Shown here one piece after another: positions 1 to 6,289 of a DNA stretch of 10,510 bases. Below the pieces are notes generated by a model that saw only the letters and a program-made list of their open reading frames with translations, made no database searches and had not been told where the DNA came from. Within the stretch, counting starts at the first letter, position 1; every line of letters begins with the position of its first letter. The DNA is from Stramenopiles sp. TOSAG23-3 (taxonomy: Eukaryota; Sar), in the NCBI GenBank assembly GCA_900128585.1, contig LT642680.1:1-10510 (forward strand). Direction: 5' to 3'. The translations under genes and the position numbers were made by a program.

Positions 1-345
1 CGTATGTTGTTAGTGTGCGCGGGCTTCAGACCCTGTGATGAGCGTAGCGAGGCAGCAAATTATTGTTTTTACTAAACGCGCACGAAATGAAGAAAACCAT
101 CAGCACAAAAATGCTCTCGTACAATATATACGCTAATAAAAAGACGGACGTAACCGCGACTAAAATGCAAGTTACATATTGTGTATTTTATTTTATATTT
201 TAATCTTCCGAAGTACCGAATATTTCTTAGTTAACATACACACTGTCTCAACTCTTGTGACACACTTTACGTACGATTGAAAAACTTAAACCGTCACTGT
301 AAGGGTGCAGCGAAAACGCGCTTTCTTCCACCCCCCGCGCGCGTT
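1..345. other. Downstream flank of the formin gene, probable 3' UTR
   Basis: No convincing complete gene is visible. The part next to the formin stop codon is expected to be its 3' UTR, transcribed on the minus strand. The first 75 bases are more GC-rich than what follows and are open in plus-strand frame 1 from the window edge to a TAA at 73-75, so they could be the last codons of a neighbouring gene, but 24 codons are too few to decide. From about 115 on the DNA is AT-rich, with a TTTTATTTTATATTTT stretch at 186-201 that could supply polyadenylation signals for the formin. Confidence 0.5.
187..192 (-). promoter_or_regulatory. Candidate polyadenylation signal (AATAAA) of the formin
   Basis: The plus strand reads TTTATT, which is AATAAA on the formin strand, about 155 nt after its TAG stop. 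This is the canonical eukaryotic hexamer at a plausible distance, but it lies in AT-rich DNA where the hexamer arises easily by chance. Confidence 0.35.
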
Positions 346-3300
346 CTACTCTTCCGCAATTGCGCCTAGACTACCACTGTTGATTCTTCCGCCGCTGAAT
401 CTTAGCTGCATGCTGGACGGAGGCTTCGGTGGAGCTGGTGGTCTGTTCGTTACCATAACCGACTGCCTTGCTTGGCGAGTGCGTACCCGTTCAACAATTT
501 CTTTTGCATTTCCTTCTTGGTCTTTGGAGAATGCAGCAAACAGCCCCTCCCCAGATTTGGCCGTTTGTGATTTCAGGGCCGAGCGATTTTCTCGGTCAGC
601 TCGTTTCTTGGACAGAATCTTTTCCTTCTTATTTTCTTCGTATGCCGCCTGCAACTGGCCCATGAATTTGGCGACGCTTTCGAGCACGTCTTCAACTGAC
701 AGCCCAGTCTCACCATAGTGAAGAATGAGGTTCTTCGCGTCCGTTTCGACTTCGGCTATTTGCTTTGTGAGCCGTTCCACGGATGGGTTCGCGTAGGACT
801 CCAAGAACGGGCCCATTACGTCGCGGATAGCGTCGGATGGCTCTGCTCTTTCTGAACAGCTCTTCATCAGGTTTGTAGACGCCTTCAATCGGTTAACAGC
901 GCCCTTCACTTCGCTTAAGCTTTGCTTGGACGCAGAAACGACATGTTTCATTTCATCTTCAATTTTCTTCGGGGAGTTCGAATTACCCCGCGACGAGTCC
1001 ATGAATCGAATGATGTAGCGCAGCAACGTCGACTTGTTGTCTTTCGTTTTCAGAGCGTTCAGCTTAATCAGGGTCTCCAGGTGAAAGCCGTAGGCTTGCC
1101 CCTTTTTGTTCCCGCCATTTAAATAGTTACCAGTGGCCAAAACTACGGTCAAAAACTGCCGGAACGATGGCGACGTTTTCACTTCACGGATCGCACTCCC
1201 GAACGTTGAAAGTTTCAGCTTGCATTCTTTCAGCAGATCGTCGAAAGAGGCTTTCTCTTTCATTGCCTTAACGCGCTGGACTACATCTTTTACTTCTAAA
1301 ATTTCGACGAAGAACTTTTCTACGTTGGCCAGTCGGGATTTGTCCCCTTCAAATGATTTAATAGCATCTCTTTCGTCCGGAGTCGGTAAAAGTTTTTCCA
1401 GTGAGGTCAAGATATCCAGCGACAGCACGCGGTCATCGATTTGTTGGATGGCGCGCTTGATGTCTCTTGGGGACAATCCTTTTTGCCCAAAGCGCGACAA
1501 ACCAATCCCAACATTTTGTTGACGACGAGGGTCCACAAACGAAATGGACCCCTTCGATTTGGTGCCCTTGCTGTTCGACTTTGGGGCTTTGGCTTGAAGC
1601 TTTGCTTTTGAAAACAATTCCTCCAATTTGGAAGTATCGAGCTTGATAATGGACTCATCCACATCTTTCCAAAACGAGTCCACGACTGACTTGTCTTTAA
1701 GTTTCTTCCAAAACAGGCTTTTCATTTTCTCGTTCGGGGTAATCTTCGGTTTCGGGGGAAGTGATACCGCCTGCGCCGCACGAGGCATTCCGAGGCCTCC
1801 TCTGGCACCAGGCATGGGTGGGGGACCGCGCCCTGGCATGGGTGGGGGACCGCGCACTCCTCCTCTGGCACCGGGAAGGGGTGGGGGGCCACGCTGAGGC
1901 CCTCCTCTGGCGCCTCTTGCACCGGGCATTGGGGGCGGACCACGCAGAGGGCGCGCCCCTCTAGCTCCCGGCATGGGCGGGGGGCCGCGAAGGGGGCGAC
2001 CAGTTGGTCTCGCGCCACCTGACAATGGTGGTGGACCACGAAGTCCTTGGGCACCAGGCATGGGGGGCGGACCGCGCAATGGGCGACCTCCAGCTCGGGC
2101 ATTTCCAGGCATCGGAGGAGGGCCGCGCAGGGGCTGCGCCCCGGCCCCAGCGCCTCCAGGCATCGGGGGCGGCCCTCGCAAAGGGCGGCCCCCTGCCGCG
2201 GCGGGCAGAGGCAACCCCCGGCCCGCTGGTGAACCCGTTGCGAGACCCGTTGCTGCTGCACGGGGGGCCGACTCCAAACGTTTGATTTCCGTTTTCAAAG
2301 CTCGAACTTCGGCTTCTAGAGATTCAGTTTTTGCATCAGATTCTGTGATGACATTCTTCAACTCATCGTCTAAACGTTCTTTCTCTTTATTCGTTTCTGC
2401 CAGTTTATTGAACATGTTGTCAATTCTCGTCTTCATACCATCCTCACGCGCTAGCGCGTCCTTAAGATCTTCCTCTAGTTCATTCAACCGTCGAAGTTGG
2501 GCAATCTTTTTCTTCTCTGCGGAGGCATCTGCCTCGTGTGTTTCCAGCAACTTTAAAAAGCTTTCATAATTGAATTTCCACGCAGAGCCGAGTTTAAAAT
2601 CCTTCTTTTTCAGTGTGGACGAGAGCAATTGCTCGTTTGCAGCGTTTACAATCTTCGAAACGGCATCGCTGATCGCTGCCAACGTTGCTTTCCCCCTCCT
2701 TTCTTGCGGGGGCACCAGGTAAAGGGATTGCAAAATTGGCAACAGCGCGTCCGACATGCCGAGGTCAATGGCATTTTCGGCCACCCCAATCGCCATGGAC
2801 GAAGTACTACTGGTATCAATCGATTCGTGCATCGTGTCCTCCAAGTCTTGTTGTAAAATTGCATCAAACACGTCCATTTGCTTACAAAACGAATTCAACT
2901 GGTCGATGCTCGAATCGTCGACCCCTTTGCTCTCCCCCTGTGTACTTACTGCAAGCTCCTCCAGCTCAGTGCCCACATGAATCATGATTTCATCCAGGCG
3001 AAGCTGGAGAAAGCATGATCTCACAATGACCCGGTCTTCCAACTCGCAGGTGCTGTTAATGACGCTGTTAATGAACATCATTATGGCCAGCCGCAAAGTA
3101 GAGCTTTTCGTCATGTACAGGCGGTCGATGACGGTTTGGAACCTTACGTGTTCAAACCTGTACCTCCGGAACTCGTCGAATGCTTCCATGACGGTGTCAC
3201 TGTATCCTAAATACCAGCACAGGACAGACAACTTTTCTAAGGCTGCTTCTGTTATTTTATCAGAGAGCTCCATCAGGTTACCGTCGTTGGTATCAACGTT

Positions 3301-4887
3301 AGGGCAGATTTGCTGAACGATCATTTGTATACCCCCCGATGCCTCCACCAGAGCATCCATACCAGTCTGGTTGTTCATGAAAGCTTTCATAATGGACATT
3401 CCAACGAGGCGAAGCTCAAGGTTCTCTTTGGTCGAGAGGCGTACCTCTGCCAAGCTGCGCAGGGTGGCAATCAGCCCATCGAGGCCACCCGCGGTAGCAA
3501 ATGCGTCCAGCCACTCTCGGCCGCTAGTAGCAACTGCAGGCTGCAGCTTTCGCATGGCTTCAATATCAGCTATCTTCCCCGCCACGGCTTCCTTTGCCCA
3601 GAACTGGGCGTTGGAAATCGACCCTATGACAAAATGACTCCCTCGCTTGTTTGCCTTATGGACATGCGACTCTGCAATCCGCTTTTCCATCGCTGCGCGG
3701 TTCAGCTTCAGCAACTGCCACTTTTGGTCCGCCGACTGGTTTGCCATCATGTCTTTCTGCGCCGCATCCGGGAGCGCAAGTTCTTGCAAAAGAACACCGT
3801 ACCACTCGTTCAGCATCTCTTCCGACTCTGGTCGCTTGAACGCAGTTTCGTCGGAGGTTGACGCAACTCGAAGAGCCGCGAGCCACCGGGTAAAATCCTC
3901 CTCGCTATCCGCAGAGACAATTAAAGCCGTGTTTTTTCCGATCTGCAAACCGATGGTGCAATCGACGTCTTTCTGTTGAGTGACCCAGACATTCGTTACT
4001 TTCTCCATGTCGATGCATTTTTTGGACGAGGACAACGAAGCGGAGAACACGAATTCCTTGTCCGCGTAGTACAACTTTTTCGTATCGACGTTCAGCACAA
4101 AATACTGCCGGTGGAATGAGGAAGAAAAAAAGGAATTTTTCTGTTTCTTTCGAACCAAATACCCAGAGGGCATCCTGGACACAGTTTTAAACGTGCTGGT
4201 CGACTTCTGAAGGGACTTTATGGCTGCGATGTCTTTCGCAGAAAATTTTACCCCGCCCCCCTCCCCTCCATCTTTCACAGCATTGGACCTAGACTGTTCC
4301 AGTTGGGCTTGCGAATGGGCAGGCACTTCCGAGGCACTGATAGGAAAGCTGCCCAGCGAATCTGCCTTTTGGCCTGAACTGTAGAGTTCCGCATTTTCAC
4401 GGAACAGAGCAGACCTTCTAATGGTTTCTTGTTTTTGAGACACAGTCTGAACGTCTTCTTCGTCGACTTCCATATCTTCGTCTAGGGACTCCTCCTCCGA
4501 CACACTGTCTTCTTGGGCCTCGTCTACCGGGCTTTCCCCAAGGCTCCCAGCCGCTTCATCTTCCCCATCAAAATCCACGGGTTTCGTCCACGTCGTCTCC
4601 CCTGTTTCAGAATTAACGTAGAAGGTTCTATTGTACCGCTGGTCAACAGAACTCTTCCACTTGCTCCGGCCCGGTGACTTTGGTGCGGCACCCACGGCTG
4701 CCGGATCATACTCTTTCACGAACGTTTCAGGAAAGTAACCCTTTTCGCCAGTACTATCACACACGCCATACCACCACCCCCCGGGAATTTTGTTTAAAAT
4801 AGTAACCGAATCGCCTTGCTTGAAGCTGGTTTGGTTTTGCGCCGACACGCCGTTGAAATCCCCAAGGGCAAGTGCTTTCGCCGCCAT
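346..4887 (-). CDS. Multidomain formin (SH3-WW-PH-GBD/FH3-FH1-FH2)
   Basis: Actin nucleator and processive barbed-end elongator, 1513 residues, acting in the cortical or cytoplasmic actin cytoskeleton. Domains in order: SH3 at about 4-60 (W38-W39, GYFPETFV at 50-57; the usual ALYDY is ALGDF); WW at about 74-105 (W77, FYVN, W100, P103); an acidic linker at 107-147; PH at about 239-343 with the closing Trp W335; GBD/FH3 from about 357 to 775; coiled coil at about 785-873; FH1 at about 875-1035 with nine RGPPP(M/L) units; FH2 at about 1041-1430 with MKSLFWKKL (W1060), DPRRQQNVGI and the signature GNYLNGG..KGQAYGF at 1253-1268. The tail has a proline-rich RPPAPPKPP at 1482-1490. The start ATG sits in a good context (G at +4) and gives a whole SH3 domain; the stop is TAG. 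No intron is needed. The GBD/FH3 suggests Rho-GTPase control, as in diaphanous-type formins. SH3, WW and PH together at the N-terminus are unusual. Identity as a formin is secure; the exact subfamily is not. Confidence 0.96.
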   Translation of the reverse strand: MAAKALALGDFNGVSAQNQTSFKQGDSVTILNKIPGGWWYGVCDSTGEKGYFPETFVKEYDPAAVGAAPKSPGRSKWKSSVDQRYNRTFYVNSETGETTWTKPVDFDGEDEAAGSLGESPVDEAQEDSVSEEESLDEDMEVDEEDVQTVSQKQETIRRSALFRENAELYSSGQKADSLGSFPISASEVPAHSQAQLEQSRSNAVKDGGEGGGVKFSAKDIAAIKSLQKSTSTFKTVSRMPSGYLVRKKQKNSFFSSSFHRQYFVLNVDTKKLYYADKEFVFSASLSSSKKCIDMEKVTNVWVTQQKDVDCTIGLQIGKNTALIVSADSEEDFTRWLAALRVASTSDETAFKRPESEEMLNEWYGVLLQELALPDAAQKDMMANQSADQKWQLLKLNRAAMEKRIAESHVHKANKRGSHFVIGSISNAQFWAKEAVAGKIADIEAMRKLQPAVATSGREWLDAFATAGGLDGLIATLRSLAEVRLSTKENLELRLVGMSIMKAFMNNQTGMDALVEASGGIQMIVQQICPNVDTNDGNLMELSDKITEAALEKLSVLCWYLGYSDTVMEAFDEFRRYRFEHVRFQTVIDRLYMTKSSTLRLAIMMFINSVINSTCELEDRVIVRSCFLQLRLDEIMIHVGTELEELAVSTQGESKGVDDSSIDQLNSFCKQMDVFDAILQQDLEDTMHESIDTSSTSSMAIGVAENAIDLGMSDALLPILQSLYLVPPQERRGKATLAAISDAVSKIVNAANEQLLSSTLKKKDFKLGSAWKFNYESFLKLLETHEADASAEKKKIAQLRRLNELEEDLKDALAREDGMKTRIDNMFNKLAETNKEKERLDDELKNVITESDAKTESLEAEVRALKTEIKRLESAPRAAATGLATGSPAGRGLPLPAAAGGRPLRGPPPMPGGAGAGAQPLRGPPPMPGNARAGGRPLRGPPPMPGAQGLRGPPPLSGGARPTGRPLRGPPPMPGARGARPLRGPPPMPGARGARGGPQRGPPPLPGARGGVRGPPPMPGRGPPPMPGARGGLGMPRAAQAVSLPPKPKITPNEKMKSLFWKKLKDKSVVDSFWKDVDESIIKLDTSKLEELFSKAKLQAKAPKSNSKGTKSKGSISFVDPRRQQNVGIGLSRFGQKGLSPRDIKRAIQQIDDRVLSLDILTSLEKLLPTPDERDAIKSFEGDKSRLANVEKFFVEILEVKDVVQRVKAMKEKASFDDLLKECKLKLSTFGSAIREVKTSPSFRQFLTVVLATGNYLNGGNKKGQAYGFHLETLIKLNALKTKDNKSTLLRYIIRFMDSSRGNSNSPKKIEDEMKHVVSASKQSLSEVKGAVNRLKASTNLMKSCSERAEPSDAIRDVMGPFLESYANPSVERLTKQIAEVETDAKNLILHYGETGLSVEDVLESVAKFMGQLQAAYEENKKEKILSKKRADRENRSALKSQTAKSGEGLFAAFSKDQEGNAKEIVERVRTRQARQSVMVTNRPPAPPKPPSSMQLRFSGGRINSGSLGAIAEE
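1807..2178 (-). repeat. FH1 coding minisatellite, nine RGPPP(M/L) units
   Basis: Nine in-frame copies of R-G-P-P-P-(M/L)-(P/S)-G start at residues 904, 921, 938, 950, 967, 982, 999, 1012 and 1020 of the formin. Spacing varies from 8 to 17 residues, with Gly/Ala/Arg linkers. At DNA level this is a GC-rich imperfect tandem repeat (recurring GGCATGGGTGGGGGACCGCG-like stretches on the plus strand). It creates long spurious open frames in the other phases. One unit (950) carries LSG instead of MPG or LPG. Arrays like this tend to vary in copy number, so length polymorphism is expected. Confidence 0.9.
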
Positions 4888-5104
4888 GGAAAGGTAGGTC
4901 CTCTCTTGGCCAAAGGGTCGAGAACCAATACAACTTAAAAATCCAATCCAAGGAATAAAAACTAATTTAAAAATATGACAAAGAAGACAACAATCTCTCT
5001 GTTCCCTACACTACCTAAATCAACCAATCTCTCTGTCATAATTCTAATCAGTGCTAATCAATTGTTTAATTTATTTACATTCAACATGCTATCGTCAGAT
5101 CATC

Positions 5105-5184
5105 TATTTATTTATTTATTATTTAAAAAATATAATTGGAATAATTTTATTTTAAATTATAATATATTTATTATTATTATTTAT
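5105..5184. repeat. AT-rich microsatellite cluster (ATTT)n and (TTA)n
   Basis: Four to five tandem ATTT units run from 5105 to about 5121, and a TTA/TTAT run lies at about 5168-5184, with almost pure A/T between them. This is simple-sequence DNA with no coding signal; short open frames through it are Asn/Ile/Phe/Leu-rich noise. Confidence 0.75.
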
Positions 5185-5223
5185 TGATAATACAAGCCTT
5201 CATTTCATTTCATATCTTCGTAA

Positions 5224-5253
5224 TCTCTCTCTCCTCTCCTCTCCTCTCCTCTC
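5224..5253. repeat. CT-rich pentanucleotide microsatellite (CTCTC)n
   Basis: A pure pyrimidine run on the plus strand of about 30 nt, mostly repeats of the pentamer TCTCC/CTCTC. It lies in the divergent promoter region, about 340 bp upstream of the formin ATG, where on the formin strand it reads as a GA repeat. It may be a nucleosome-disfavouring or GAGA-like element, or simply slippage-prone DNA. Confidence 0.7.
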
Positions 5254-5822
5254 TGCTGAAATCAGAAAAACTAGAAAATAACAACAAGGAAATAACAACA
5301 ACACAACAAGAAACGATCTAAAAAAATTAATAGAATGATTTCTTCCCATTGTATTGTAGTATATATAGTCTATCGTACATAAAATCTCAAAATAATAATT
5401 TGGGTAGGAGTTGAAGAATCAGGAAAATCCAATATGCTACATCATACATCATAATGGGGTCTAGTCAAGTTATTACAATAGAAGGCAATCAAGAAAGTCT
5501 TTCTAAGGTAGGTTTAAAATGTCTGTATTGGATTTTTTTCTCCATATTTATTACTTTCGCGTTATAGCTATAATTAGAGATATAGATTGAAAACAATTTC
5601 AGCTAAAAAACGTTTTTTCCTTTTTGGTTTACAAAACCCTTAGTATTGAAGTGAACGCTTCGCTCGGCACAACAACAACGAGCATTTGTGAGTTTTTTGT
5701 TCATTTCGTATTTAGCTGATGTGAGCAGTTTCAACTGGCAGTATAACTATTTATTCTACATTCGACGATTCTACAGTGGCCTCTTCTTTTACAAAGTATT
5801 GTATTACTTGGCAGTATTTATT

Positions 5823-5850
5823 GGTACCTGGTACCGTACCGGTACGGTAG
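5823..5850. repeat. GTAC-rich palindrome cluster
   Basis: Positions 5832-5849 (TACCGTACCGGTACGGTA) form a perfect 18-bp palindrome. It is preceded by GGTACCTGGTACC at 5823-5835, itself an inverted repeat that overlaps the palindrome. Four GTAC cores fall within 28 bp in otherwise AT-rich DNA. It could be a binding site for a dimeric factor or a member of a dispersed genomic simple repeat. It sits about 440 bp upstream of the kinase start. Confidence 0.7.
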
Positions 5851-6060
5851 AGAGTGCACTACGCGTATAATAATGTAATGCTTTTATAATGTATAATAAA
5901 GAGAGAGAAACAAAAACAATAAAATAAAAAAATTAACAAGACGTCAATTCCACCTACCTATGCACTGTAAGACAAAGCGTCAGCTACACACACAAGAAGA
6001 AGAAGATGATGTGGGCCAATGGGCACAGGGTAATAGCATGATCCCACAATTATGGGAAGT

Positions 6061-6096
6061 AGAGAAGAGGAGGAGGAAGAGAAAAAAAGAAAAGAA
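6061..6096 (+). repeat. 36-nt uninterrupted polypurine tract
   Basis: Every base from 6061 to 6096 is A or G, continuing with few interruptions to about 6112. It lies about 195-230 nt upstream of the kinase ATG, so it is in the kinase promoter or 5' UTR. The Lys/Arg/Glu-rich short open frames across it are products of the composition. Purine tracts can affect nucleosome placement or form triplex DNA; no specific role is shown. Confidence 0.7.
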
Positions 6097-6289
6097 TCGA
6101 GCAAAGAGAATGCGGCAAACGGGAACATGTGGCCCCGCCCCGATATTTCAAATTATTCAATCTTCTTTGTTTACCCTTTAAGCAACAGTTTAACACCAAA
6201 AAACAAACATACCAAGGCGCACACTTACTGCTTTGTTTGCAGTCCCAGCGTCTCAACTTGTAAATAGCCAAACCTGAACAGGCTGCACT

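Larger units (their letters stand above)
4888..6289. promoter_or_regulatory. Divergent intergenic region between formin and PKG-like kinase
   Basis: The two flanking genes are transcribed away from each other, so this 1402-bp AT-rich stretch must contain both promoters and both 5' UTRs. Visible possible elements are a CCAAT at 4925-4929 (about 40 nt upstream of the formin ATG, read as ATTGG on its strand), CCAAT at 5024-5028 and 6016-6020, and an ACGTCA at 5941-5946 preceded by G (one mismatch from a full CRE, TGACGTCA). No TATA box can be assigned with confidence because the region is full of AT runs. The kinase ATG has A at -3. No tRNA or conserved protein is visible; one short spliced ORF candidate (5454-5719) is described in the findings. 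Confidence 0.6.

Noticed and set aside
1722-2569. Long Pro/Arg/Gly-rich open frames on both strands across the FH1 region
   Set aside because: They are alternative readings of the GC-rich FH1 minisatellite; the minus frame through SH3, FH3 and FH2 is unambiguous and explains the DNA.
3310-3861. 183-codon plus-strand open frame inside the formin
   Set aside because: It is antisense to a well-supported FH3/PH coding region, has no recognisable domain, and looks like a shadow of codon bias.
4975-5187. 70-codon open frame in the AT microsatellite region
   Set aside because: Encodes only Ile/Phe/Asn/Leu-rich low complexity from A/T repeats.
5688-5870. Hydrophobic aromatic-rich 60-codon open frame
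   Set aside because: It begins at GTG rather than ATG, is biased by AT-rich DNA, and its end is made by the GTAC palindrome; no support for translation in a eukaryote.
5960-6181. 73-codon open frame rich in Lys/Arg/Glu before the kinase
   Set aside because: Its composition follows directly from the polypurine tract; overlapping frames on both strands are equally open and none resembles a family.
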